A stretch of 64,000 nt of DNA from Chryseobacterium turcicum. Its GTDB lineage: Bacteria; Bacteroidota; Bacteroidia; Flavobacteriales; Weeksellaceae. Location: contig NZ_JAJNAY010000001.1 of the NCBI RefSeq assembly GCF_021010565.1, positions 2,522,001-2,586,000 of the forward strand. Reading direction: 5' to 3'. The notes below the pieces were generated by a model. The model searched no databases, was not told the origin of the DNA, and worked only from the letters and a program-made list of their open reading frames with translations. Each line of letters starts with the position of its first letter. Position 1 is the first letter of the stretch. Shown piece after piece: positions 44,485 to 52,467 of this stretch. Both the position numbers and the translations under genes were made by a program.

Positions 44485-45132
44485 ATGTATTACAATACCG
44501 TAAATGATTTACTGAAAAGCAGCTTGCAGATCCTTATGGCTTCAAAGGTTTTTGATGATTTCAGGCTTGTAGGTGGGACATCTTTAAGTCTTCAGCTAGG
44601 ACACCGTATATCAATAGACATCGATCTATTTAGTGACGTACCCTACGGAAGCATTAATTTTACTGAAATTGATCTTTTTCTTAAATCTGCGTTTACCTAT
44701 GTTGATGGTTTTTCAGACCTAGATCCTGCTATGGGTAAATCCTACCTTATTGGAACCGATAAGCAGAACTCAGTAAAACTTGACTTATACTATACAGACA
44801 GTTACATACGACCTGCTATACTAGCCGAAGAAATAAGATTAGCAACGGTAGACGAGATCATTGCGATGAAGGTAGATGTAGTCCAAAGAGGCGGTCGTAA
44901 AAAAGATTTTTGGGATCTTCACGAATGTCTTCCCGAATATGGTATCGGAAAAATGCTGGAGCTTCACGAGGAGCGCTATCCATATGATCACGACAAGGAA
45001 TTAATTCTGAAAAAATTTATTGACTTTATTATCGCAGATGATGATTTTGACCCTATCTGCCTGCACGGCAAATATTGGGAATTTATAAAAGAGGATATTG
45101 AAGAGGCGGTCAGCAAATATCAGAATTTGTAA
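44485..45132 (+). CDS. AbiEii/AbiGii-type nucleotidyltransferase toxin
   Basis: 215 residues with the nucleotidyltransferase motif GGTSLSLQLGHRISIDIDLF (GG/TS plus DxD) and the third acidic strand KLDLYYTD, then LATVDEIIAMKVDVVQRGGRKKDFWDLHE, characteristic of the AbiEii/AbiGii family. Such toxins modify tRNA 3' ends and cause growth arrest or abortive infection. Paired with the XRE gene upstream, giving a type IV-like addiction or anti-phage module. Confidence 0.88.
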   Translation: MYYNTVNDLLKSSLQILMASKVFDDFRLVGGTSLSLQLGHRISIDIDLFSDVPYGSINFTEIDLFLKSAFTYVDGFSDLDPAMGKSYLIGTDKQNSVKLDLYYTDSYIRPAILAEEIRLATVDEIIAMKVDVVQRGGRKKDFWDLHECLPEYGIGKMLELHEERYPYDHDKELILKKFIDFIIADDDFDPICLHGKYWEFIKEDIEEAVSKYQNL

Positions 45133-45978
45133 TTATCTGCGGTAATTACAAAACCACTCGTTCATATCTTTAAAATCACTGTATATTAATGAACAATCCT
45201 CCACTTTTTCATAATTCATTTGGATTGTTTCTTTGGTCAATCTACCATTAGTATCATTGTCCAGAAATAGTGATATTAGATCATATTCATTCAAGGCATC
45301 CCTGACCTTAAAAAGCAATGCTGTTGAATTCAGAATCAGATAATCCGCTTTTGAACTCTCTTCTCGAGTCATATTTCTGTACGCCAGATAATCAAAAAAA
45401 CCTTCAAAAATAAGTACCTCATTATTTACGTTCGGCTCATTTTTGACCCAAGTAACATCCTTTTGGCCTAAACATATCTTTGTATATTTATTTCTGATTT
45501 CATAACCTCCCGAATTATTTAGAAAGCCAATTGCGAATAATGTTTTGCCGTCCAAACGATAAAGTATCTCTTCTACTAAATGTTTCTGTTCAAAGACCTC
45601 TCGAGATTTTAAATATTGGATCAATGCAAGGTGTCTGATTTCACTAACTTTAATGATCTGGTAATTCTTAACTTCAGTAATCATTTTAACGTCTACATTT
45701 CTAAAAACAGGAATATTAAAGCTTAGAAGATATTTCAGCGCTTCAGAAACAGAACATTTATTCATCTGCTGAACTAGTGATATTACATCATAATTTTTAC
45801 CAGTGCCAAAATCAAATGCCGTATTTTTCACAAAATCGACTGACAGGCTGGGAACAGTTTCCTCCCTATCAAGTGCAAAATAAAAAGCAGTTTTCCTGTT
45901 TTCTTTCACAGGAAAAAGATTGAACGATTCCAAAATCGTTCTGATCTTTATTTTTTGTCTGGCTTCCTCGCAGTTCAT
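45133..45978 (-). CDS. Toprim-domain plasmid primase-like protein
   Basis: 281 residues. The N-terminal region (1 to about 105) resembles a primase zinc-binding domain fold (FDFGTGKNYDVISLVQQMNKCSVSEALKYLL) but lacks the zinc cysteines. The Toprim domain shows EGFFDYLAY (catalytic Glu) and LFLDNDTNGR (DxD). Such proteins act in replication of Bacteroidota plasmids and phages. It is convergent to the AbiEii gene with no gap and downstream of the iteron region. Confidence 0.82.
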   Translation of the reverse strand: MNCEEARQKIKIRTILESFNLFPVKENRKTAFYFALDREETVPSLSVDFVKNTAFDFGTGKNYDVISLVQQMNKCSVSEALKYLLSFNIPVFRNVDVKMITEVKNYQIIKVSEIRHLALIQYLKSREVFEQKHLVEEILYRLDGKTLFAIGFLNNSGGYEIRNKYTKICLGQKDVTWVKNEPNVNNEVLIFEGFFDYLAYRNMTREESSKADYLILNSTALLFKVRDALNEYDLISLFLDNDTNGRLTKETIQMNYEKVEDCSLIYSDFKDMNEWFCNYRR

Positions 45979-46103
45979 TTTTTTTTCTTAAGCAATTTTA
46001 TTATCTATTTTCTTTTTAATAAAAAAGAACTTTTATATTCTTTTGAAATACTTTTAATAAGTTATCCGACCCCTTTCACCAAAGGGTAATAGCGGACTTT
46101 ACA

Positions 46104-46379
46104 ATGAGTATTATTCCGAAATTGGAATGAGTATAATTCCGAAATTGGAAGAAGTTCAAATCCGAATGTAGTTCTATTTTGTAATGAGTACTATTCCGAA
46201 TGGTTAGCATTATAAAGAACTTTTATGCATATTCTCGTTTCAAAAATTCGGTGAAATGAGTACAATTCCGAAAACTCAACATTTTAGATCCGCTATTTAA
46301 TATTTTCTTAACGCCAGTGAGCGTAATTCCGAAATACGGATGAGTACAATTCCGAAAGTGAGATGAGCGCAAATCCGAA
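46104..46379. repeat. Iteron array: candidate plasmid replication origin
   Basis: Eight copies of a 17-bp direct repeat, consensus ATGAGTACAATTCCGAA, start at 46104, 46127, 46150 (degenerate), 46184, 46256, 46317, 46340 and 46363. Spacing is 23 bases within two clusters. The last copy ends two bases before the rep stop codon. Iterons beside a Rep_3-like initiator are the standard origin layout of theta-replicating plasmids; initiator binding melts adjacent AT-rich DNA (45979-46100 and 46201-46255 are AT-rich). Confidence 0.9.
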
Positions 46380-46380
46380 T

Positions 46381-47478
46381 TCAGATAATGTGTGGGTAAC
46401 CGTTTGGGAGCAACTCTCCCATTTTTGTTCTCCTGTAGAAAAGAATAATATATTCCTGAATTTTGTTCAAAAATTCCAAACCTTTAAAATTTGTTGACTT
46501 AACATTTCTTATTCTGCAATTTTTGATAAATTCTTTAAAGCATTTTTCGATCATCTCTCTCGTCTGGTGAATATTCCGATACTGATAACTGAACTGAACC
46601 ATTTCATCAACTGTTAGGCAGTATCTCTTTTTAAAATAATTCAGTCTCCTAGTGACGATTGAGTGTTCCGCTACATTTGTCTTTAATTTATCCTGTGGAA
46701 TTGATTTGGTGTAGTAAGGAATAATATATATCAGGTCTTTTTTATATTTATAGTTGAAAGACAGATTATTGAACTGATCCAGATTGATCCTGGCCGATTT
46801 TAGAAATTTAAAACAAAAATCATTGGTAGTTTTATAATTGAGTCCGAATCTTTCGTTCAATGTAGAAAGCTTTATGGCGGTACCTTTTTCAGGAAGCTTT
46901 GAAAGCCATATGGCAAAGATGATATGTTTGTTATTTCGTATAGTGTATACCAAATTGTAAAGTATATAATTGTACTCGGGAATGACCAGTAATTTTTTGA
47001 GCCAGTAACTGCTGATCAAAAATGTGGTAAAACCTCTCTGGTCATAACTCGGATTTGAGATCAAACCGCCAAATGTTTTGATTTCCCGACCCTTTAAATT
47101 GACGGATTTGTACCAGCCCATCTTGTATCTCGCTAAAAACTCATAAGCATCGATAACTTGCTTAGTAGAACCACTTGGAGAAATTTTGTTATTCCTGATC
47201 CGAAGTGACGCAAACACATTATTCTCCGTTTCAAATTCCTCATCAAACAGCGACAATTGTTTAGGCCTATCTTCCGGACGAAATTGTTCGTTACCAATAA
47301 TAGAAATTATATTAAATATCACGCGTAGGGCATTGATGGGAATATCGGCAGTCTGCTGGCCCTCAAAAATAAAATCATCAATAAATCCGTTACCCAAACG
47401 GATTCTTTCAGATGCTCCATTGTCCTTTTCCACAAAAATCCTACGGATCAATTTAGAATTCTTATCATTATCACTCAT
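46381..47478 (-). CDS. rep: Plasmid replication initiator, Rep_3-like
   Basis: 365 residues. Two winged-helix-like halves: FIDDFIFEGQQTADIPINALRVIFNIIS with RYKMGWYKSVNLKGREIKTFGG in the first, and LSTLNERFGLNYKTTNDFCFKFLKSARINLDQFN in the second. This is the arrangement of RepB/Rep_3 initiators, which bind iterons; eight iterons abut its 3' end. Expected to start replication of the module as a plasmid or of the excised element. Confidence 0.85.
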   Translation of the reverse strand: MSDNDKNSKLIRRIFVEKDNGASERIRLGNGFIDDFIFEGQQTADIPINALRVIFNIISIIGNEQFRPEDRPKQLSLFDEEFETENNVFASLRIRNNKISPSGSTKQVIDAYEFLARYKMGWYKSVNLKGREIKTFGGLISNPSYDQRGFTTFLISSYWLKKLLVIPEYNYILYNLVYTIRNNKHIIFAIWLSKLPEKGTAIKLSTLNERFGLNYKTTNDFCFKFLKSARINLDQFNNLSFNYKYKKDLIYIIPYYTKSIPQDKLKTNVAEHSIVTRRLNYFKKRYCLTVDEMVQFSYQYRNIHQTREMIEKCFKEFIKNCRIRNVKSTNFKGLEFLNKIQEYIILFYRRTKMGELLPNGYPHII

Positions 47479-47528
47479 TTCAAAAATATTAATTACAAAT
47501 CAGTCTCCAACCACAGTACTAAAAAGTG

Positions 47529-48266
47529 CTATTTATTTTTATCTGACGGATATTGAGGACGTCTAATCTTTGGAATTGTGCCTTCATAAAGCGTTTTACC
47601 TAGATTCGAATCAAGTAGGAAGGGCAATGCACTTTTTAAAGAAGACTTCCAGTTCGTAATAGGTCTTTTTGCATTATTGCACCAGCCTTTTTCAAGCCAT
47701 TCACTGTATTTTTTTCGAATTTTAAATTCAAGAGTGGAATCATAACCATCCAATGTTTTTGCATATTCCAGGTATTCTTCGATTTCTGGTATTATCATCT
47801 TCATTTTTAATGGCAAAATATCCTTTGACGGCACTATAGCATTTTCCTTCGAACTATTACCATTCAAGCAACTACTCACGTTTGCTTCAGTACCTATGTC
47901 CTCTGCCATCTTTATGTCCAGCGATGTTTTATCGTTGATGGATTCTTCCATATTGATTTTCAACAACTCTAATTGCCCGGAATTATCTATCGGGTAATTG
48001 ATAATCATCCTATATCTGCAAGGAAGTCCGTTTTTTGTCTTAAAATCTATCAATCTCAATTTTCGAAGTCGACCCTTCGTTGTAATAACCGTGTTCCGGC
48101 TTAGCCCTAAATCCCTGCTAATGGCTACATCTGAAATTGTAAAATCGTAATGTCCATTGCTGTATGCAGTTTTCAAAAGATACAGATACATTGCAACAGC
48201 GGTAGATCCGACCTGAGCATTTTGATTGTAGGTCCAGAAACGTTGTATCAGTTCAAGATAGTACAT
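47529..48266 (-). CDS. DnaD/replisome-organiser-like winged-helix protein
   Basis: 245 residues. The N-terminal winged helix (AVAMYLYLLKTAYSNGHYDFTISDVAISRDLGLSRNTVITTKGRLRKLRLI) is that of phage and plasmid replisome organisers. After a disordered linker the C-terminal region KYSEWLEKGWCNNAKRPITNWKSSLKSALPFL resembles the conserved tail of DnaD-like loaders. It probably helps the primase/helicase load at the iteron origin. It lies about 50 bases upstream of rep and is adjacent to the DUF3853 gene. Confidence 0.72.
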   Translation of the reverse strand: MYYLELIQRFWTYNQNAQVGSTAVAMYLYLLKTAYSNGHYDFTISDVAISRDLGLSRNTVITTKGRLRKLRLIDFKTKNGLPCRYRMIINYPIDNSGQLELLKINMEESINDKTSLDIKMAEDIGTEANVSSCLNGNSSKENAIVPSKDILPLKMKMIIPEIEEYLEYAKTLDGYDSTLEFKIRKKYSEWLEKGWCNNAKRPITNWKSSLKSALPFLLDSNLGKTLYEGTIPKIRRPQYPSDKNK

Positions 48267-48518
48267 CTATTTTTTACCAAAAAGCTGAAGAGCTTTTTCT
48301 TTATCAATAATGATAATATTTCCATTTTGAACAATCGCAGCATCCAACATGCCCGAGGATTTTACTTCTGAAGCTTTGGAAAGAGAACATCCTAAAATTT
48401 TTGCCAGTCCTTTCAGTCCATACTCGTATTTTTTTTCAGAATTAATATTCTTTGAAACCTCTAAGAATTCCCCTACTGTCAATTGCCAAATAGGTGTAGC
48501 AGGATCAATTTTCTTCAT
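48267..48518 (-). CDS. DUF3853 family protein
   Basis: 83 residues: PIWQLTVGEFLEVS, YEYGLKGLAKILGCSLSKASEVKSSGMLDAAIVQNG, IIIIDKEKALQLF. This is the DUF3853 pattern, an HTH-type small protein in Bacteroidota mobile elements. It ends directly at the start of the DnaD-like gene, so it is first in the replication operon (DUF3853, DnaD-like, rep). Likely transcriptional control. Confidence 0.85.
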   Translation of the reverse strand: MKKIDPATPIWQLTVGEFLEVSKNINSEKKYEYGLKGLAKILGCSLSKASEVKSSGMLDAAIVQNGNIIIIDKEKALQLFGKK

Positions 48519-49048
48519 TTTTATATTTTTTTTCCAGATTAATTAAGAATTATAATAACTTAAATTTCGCAGTCGTCCAATGATTTTTATAAAATCAAGA
48601 CCTTCAACTAATACAAATTTCAGAATTGCATTTGATTATTTTTCGGTAGTTTCTCGTATGTACCGAGTGAATCTTCTATGTTTGTATTCAATGTTTAATC
48701 TCTTATTCTTAAGTTATTCCATCAGAATCCAGATATGAGGTACTAGTTGTATTTTTTAGCGAGGGCTAACAAAAGGAAAAAATTACCAAACCAGATAAAT
48801 TCATCTGTTTGTACATTTCCACATTTTACATATTGCGCCTCATCATTGGAATTTTTAAATTATTTAAACAAATCAAATCCCGAGAAGATCTGCTCTCTAA
48901 TTCATCGAATCTCAACTCAAATGATCATATAACACAGAGAGAATACGGTAGCATGGAAAAACTACCGTACACAAATTTTACAGTCAAAAGCAGATATAAA
49001 CTACTGGAACATAAATTTAAAATTCATCATTTAAAGGAGTACAATATA
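48519..49048. other. Non-coding region with one perfect inverted repeat
   Basis: About 530 AT-rich bases without a believable gene. TACGGTAG (48944-48951) and CTACCGTA (48962-48969) form a perfect 8-bp stem with a 10-base loop, without a T run. It could be a protein-binding site or a weak terminator downstream of rteC. Promoters for the DUF3853-rep operon should lie at its left side. Confidence 0.45.
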
Positions 49049-49894
49049 TCATTGATCAGAATTTTCCAGATAACTCTGCATATTTTGCTGGATAAGCTTT
49101 AGAAACCTGGTTTGATCTGTTTTTCTCTGTCTGATCTCGCTTAAAGTTTTATGGTAATTTCCAAGATTGATATTCAATGCGGTTTCTGCCCAGCGGAAGA
49201 CATCTATAGCATCGCACTGACCTCCATTGAAACATTTGGTCAGATATAAAGCATATAGCAATTCGGTCATTGCCACCTTTGGAGCTGTCCATTCGAGCTG
49301 ACTGCTCTGAAAAACCATCCGCTCGAGAATATTTTCTGAGCTGATCTTCTCTGCCAGATAAGACTCAAGAAGGTCATTGGCTAAGATCTGTGAAACCGTA
49401 TGGTCGTGAGATGTAGAAAAATCCTGATCGTAGCTATAGAATTCAGGACTTAACTTCAATTTAAAATCAAAATTACGCCTTACAAAATACTTTTTATCCA
49501 AGTACATTGCCTGACGCCTGTAGTAACTTATAAAATCTCTGTTTTCTTGATAAAAATAAATGAGATTGCTCCTTTCCTTTTCATAGTACGATCTCAATAT
49601 CTCAGGGTCTGCATATGGTCTACCACTCTCAATGGCCAAGATCTTGGAATAATAGATGTACAGTGAGACAAATTTGGGTTTTGTCGTTTTAAAAAAATCT
49701 ATTTCCTCACGCCAACCCTTAAACTCGTTCTCCCCGGCATATTCCTTAAGTTTACGCAAGGCACTATCTATTTCCATCAGGATTTCTTCTGATTTTAGAA
49801 TAATGTCATTCTCTGTCCTATTAATCTGATCGATCTGTGTGTTAAGATCCTTCCACAATTGCCCTGTAATCGACTTAAAATTCTCTCCATTCAT
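49049..49894 (-). CDS. rteC: RteC-family regulator
   Basis: 281 residues, mainly helical (LWKDLNTQIDQINRTENDIIL; FKGWREEIDFFKTTKPKFVSLYIYY). The C-terminal LEWTAPKVAMTELLYALYLTKCFNGG is the RteC signature; RteC activates excision functions of CTnDOT in response to tetracycline. In flavobacteria relatives stand at the edges of conjugative elements. It follows the AraC-type gene by 46 bases on the same strand. Confidence 0.85.
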   Translation of the reverse strand: MNGENFKSITGQLWKDLNTQIDQINRTENDIILKSEEILMEIDSALRKLKEYAGENEFKGWREEIDFFKTTKPKFVSLYIYYSKILAIESGRPYADPEILRSYYEKERSNLIYFYQENRDFISYYRRQAMYLDKKYFVRRNFDFKLKLSPEFYSYDQDFSTSHDHTVSQILANDLLESYLAEKISSENILERMVFQSSQLEWTAPKVAMTELLYALYLTKCFNGGQCDAIDVFRWAETALNINLGNYHKTLSEIRQRKTDQTRFLKLIQQNMQSYLENSDQ

Positions 49895-49940
49895 ACGTAT
49901 ATATTTTTAGTAACGTAAAAATCGGATAAAAAATCAGTGT

Positions 49941-51725
49941 TTAGAGTCGATCTAGTTCCGCAAACCGTTTCTTTACAAAATCCTTTGGGGTCATACCGTT
50001 GATCTCCTGAAAATGTACTCTGAAAACTTGCCTGCTAGCCATTCCGCAAATTTCCGCAAGACTTTCAATCTTATACTGCAGGTATTTTTTGTCTTCCAAT
50101 ATTAATTTAGTAATATAATTAATCCTCAACCCTTTGATATACTCGGGGTATCCAATGTTCATATGCTCGTTCAATATATAGGACAAGGTAGTCCTGTTAG
50201 TACCTACGAGAATAGCAACGTCAGGCAATTTGAGATTTTTGTTGAGGTACAGTTCTTTTTGTTCGAAAATTTTCAATTTATTTAATACTTTTTCAACAAG
50301 CTCTGTATTGTACAATTCTTTCGCATTTCCATCTTCATCCATTGATTCCTTTTGATCTTCTACGCTGAAATGAGGGTCGATATATTTCGTATTACCATCA
50401 TTGCATATTTTAACATCATAAGCTGATAAAGAATTTTTTCCAAGCTGGTTCATCTTAGCTAAAATCAGATTATATTTATCCGTAAGGATTCTTTTCTTTC
50501 TTTTAAACCGGTGTAACACAAGAGATAGAAAAAAAACACCGACGGTAGTTGTAGATGCAAATGCTATGGTTCCCAAATGCTTAATTTTCATCAAGTCGTT
50601 TTTTTCAGCCATAAGCCGCTCCGTATCATATTCGTATTTCATTTTTGAGGATAACGGTGGGAAGTCTGTTATAATAATCGAATCTGCTTTCAACAGTTGG
50701 GTTGTGTAGTAGAGACGTTTATCCTTGTTACCGTGTTCCTTAGTGTCATTGATCAGATATTCGTAGCTAGACCTAATTTCTGGCGTTATCATTTTATATT
50801 TGTTGAACATTGCATCCACTTTATTGAGATGCACCAGAGACTCTTTCCTTTTGCCAGCATTCCAGTAGAGCTTCCCTAAATAAAAATTAACCGTGGCCAG
50901 AGAAGCAACGTCTTGCTTATGCATAAGAATATCTTCTGCAATCTTAAAATGGAGCAAAGCTTCATCAGGTCTTTGCTGACGTATCAATTGAATTCCCCTT
51001 CCTTTCTGAAAATATGCAAATTCGGTCGAGAGCTTGTCAGATCCATCTATTTTGTCAAGGCCAATCTTAATCAAGGAATCTTCCTTAACGTAAAGCTTCA
51101 AGTTATGATAACATTTACTAAGTCTGTAGATACTGTTGAAATATCCAGACTCATAATTCAGCCGTGTATTTTCGTGCAGACCATCGGATTTCATATTTGT
51201 TTCAAAATAACTTGCTGTTTCAACAAAATGTCCCGCAGCTTCACTATTGTATCCTAAATAGCACTTTACAATACCTAAATGATAAATGATCTTGTTTTTC
51301 AGATATTCATCTTCTGAGCCTTTAGAATATTGGTATGCCCTAATGTATTCTGCCAACGCTTTTTTAAAGTTTCTGACATTGTAGTAGTAAATAATACCTT
51401 TACCTAAATAAGAACGTGATATCTGATCTTTATCTTCCGCTTTCAGTGCCGTAATTATGGTACTGTCGCTATATTTTAACTTGCGCTCTATTAACGACGA
51501 GTAATAAATTGCCTCTTCATATCCCACGATAAGTCTTTTCAGATCGGATTCTTCCTTAGCTTTTTGTATATATAAATTAACATATACCATTGCCCGTTCA
51601 TCATTTTCGACATACTTATTAAAAATTGACGAAAGTTTTTTATAGGAATTTTGCTGTTCCTGACTTTGAAAAAGATTCACGAACAGAAAAAAAACAAATG
51701 CGATATGTCCTTTGAGAATGAGCAT
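49941..51725 (-). CDS. Membrane TPR sensor with C-terminal AraC-type HTH
   Basis: 594 residues. Signal peptide (IAFVFFLFVNLFQSQ), periplasmic TPR-like helices (about 25-350), one membrane helix (LGTIAFASTTTVGVFFLSLVL, about 385-405) and a cytosolic AraC HTH (KLPDVAILVGTNRTTLSYIL, GMASRQVFRVHFQEINGMTP). Such one-component sensors bind an envelope signal and regulate adjacent secreted-protein genes. It is divergent from the lipoprotein/MauE operon across a 260-base region with a repeated operator-like motif. Confidence 0.88.
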   Translation of the reverse strand: MLILKGHIAFVFFLFVNLFQSQEQQNSYKKLSSIFNKYVENDERAMVYVNLYIQKAKEESDLKRLIVGYEEAIYYSSLIERKLKYSDSTIITALKAEDKDQISRSYLGKGIIYYYNVRNFKKALAEYIRAYQYSKGSEDEYLKNKIIYHLGIVKCYLGYNSEAAGHFVETASYFETNMKSDGLHENTRLNYESGYFNSIYRLSKCYHNLKLYVKEDSLIKIGLDKIDGSDKLSTEFAYFQKGRGIQLIRQQRPDEALLHFKIAEDILMHKQDVASLATVNFYLGKLYWNAGKRKESLVHLNKVDAMFNKYKMITPEIRSSYEYLINDTKEHGNKDKRLYYTTQLLKADSIIITDFPPLSSKMKYEYDTERLMAEKNDLMKIKHLGTIAFASTTTVGVFFLSLVLHRFKRKKRILTDKYNLILAKMNQLGKNSLSAYDVKICNDGNTKYIDPHFSVEDQKESMDEDGNAKELYNTELVEKVLNKLKIFEQKELYLNKNLKLPDVAILVGTNRTTLSYILNEHMNIGYPEYIKGLRINYITKLILEDKKYLQYKIESLAEICGMASRQVFRVHFQEINGMTPKDFVKKRFAELDRL

Positions 51726-51843
51726 ATGATATAAATCATATCAAATTTAGTTAAAAAGTATCTTTAAATCCTTGGGATAAATGGTTTACGCTTCGATAAT
51801 CCACAATACATTGAACAACAATACAATAAAGGCTAATAAACAG

Positions 51844-51886
51844 GGAATAATGGATCAATTATTCCTTTTAAATGGTCCATTATTCC
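51844..51886. promoter_or_regulatory. Operator-like repeats between the AraC regulator and the lipoprotein operon
   Basis: GGAATAATGGATCA (51844-51857) meets ATTATTCC (51858-51865) head to head, and a third copy in inverse form, TGGTCCATTATTCC, is at 51873-51886. The 14-base unit GGAATAATGGAYCA thus occurs complete twice and as one half. Placement between divergent genes supports a binding site for the TPR-AraC regulator. Confidence 0.55.
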
Positions 51887-51983
51887 AGAATAAACTTTTT
51901 TGATGGATGAGATCATTCTAATTTCGAATCAGAATTCTAATCACCCCGGCCGGGATAATTTTTCAACATTCAAATAAAAAATT

Positions 51984-52253
51984 ATGAAAAAGTATATCTC
52001 AATTTTTAGCTTAATAAGCATATTTCTATTGCACTCATGTGAAAGATCCACTGGCGGTATAATTTCCGAAAATCAGGACTTTACCCATACGAACAAAAGC
52101 AGCCTAAAAGATCAACAGTTAAACACCACCGCTAAAAATGAGGAGCCATCAGCAAGTGATATTCCCTCTGCAAATAATTTTAACGTCAACGATGAAGACG
52201 AACCAAGAAGGGATAAACAACATTGGAGAACTGTGCAAGACAGTATTCGGTAA
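51984..52253 (+). CDS. Small lipoprotein, possibly frameshifted
   Basis: 89 residues with a clear lipobox (IFLLHSCERS, Cys19). The mature part is Ser/Asn/Asp-rich and disordered (SASDIPSANNFNVNDEDEP), ending RRDKQHWRTVQDSIR. The next frame overlaps and continues with compatible composition, so the two may once have been a single precursor of about 155 residues broken by a -1 shift near 52248. First gene of the plus-strand operon. Confidence 0.6.
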   Translation: MKKYISIFSLISIFLLHSCERSTGGIISENQDFTHTNKSSLKDQQLNTTAKNEEPSASDIPSANNFNVNDEDEPRRDKQHWRTVQDSIR

Positions 52254-52456
52254 AAAGAAAATCACGGGATTCAAAAACAAAAGATATGAATGATGGAAAG
52301 AAGACCAGTGCTCTCGAGTCAGGAAAACTTTGTACGGTAAGCGGTGAATATGAAAAAGTAGGATCTATAACCACTATTGTTTTTTTATCTAGAGGTGATG
52401 TGATGCCTGAATATTGTGGTAAGAAGGTTAAATGGATTTTAGTTAGAAAAGGATAA
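52223..52456 (+). CDS. Small cysteine-containing protein, probable continuation of the lipoprotein
   Basis: 77 residues in the longest frame; an internal ATG at 52286 (MNDGKKTSALESGKLCTVSG) is an alternative start. The C-terminal part LCTVSGEYEKVGSITTIVFL and MPEYCGKKVKWILV with two cysteines looks like a small folded domain. It has no signal of its own, which fits either a frameshifted second half of the lipoprotein or a separate cytosolic protein. It ends 11 bases before the MauE gene. Confidence 0.55.
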   Translation: MENCARQYSVKRKSRDSKTKDMNDGKKTSALESGKLCTVSGEYEKVGSITTIVFLSRGDVMPEYCGKKVKWILVRKG

Positions 52457-52467
52457 ATACCTAAGTT

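Noticed and set aside
46104..46379. CRISPR array
   Set aside because: The 17-bp repeats are too short, the spacers are only 6 bases in the clusters and irregular elsewhere, and no cas genes are present; iterons explain them better.
48809..49102. 97-residue plus-strand frame opposite the end of rteC
   Set aside because: It overlaps the rteC coding end antisense and the inverted repeat; no motif or plausible start context.
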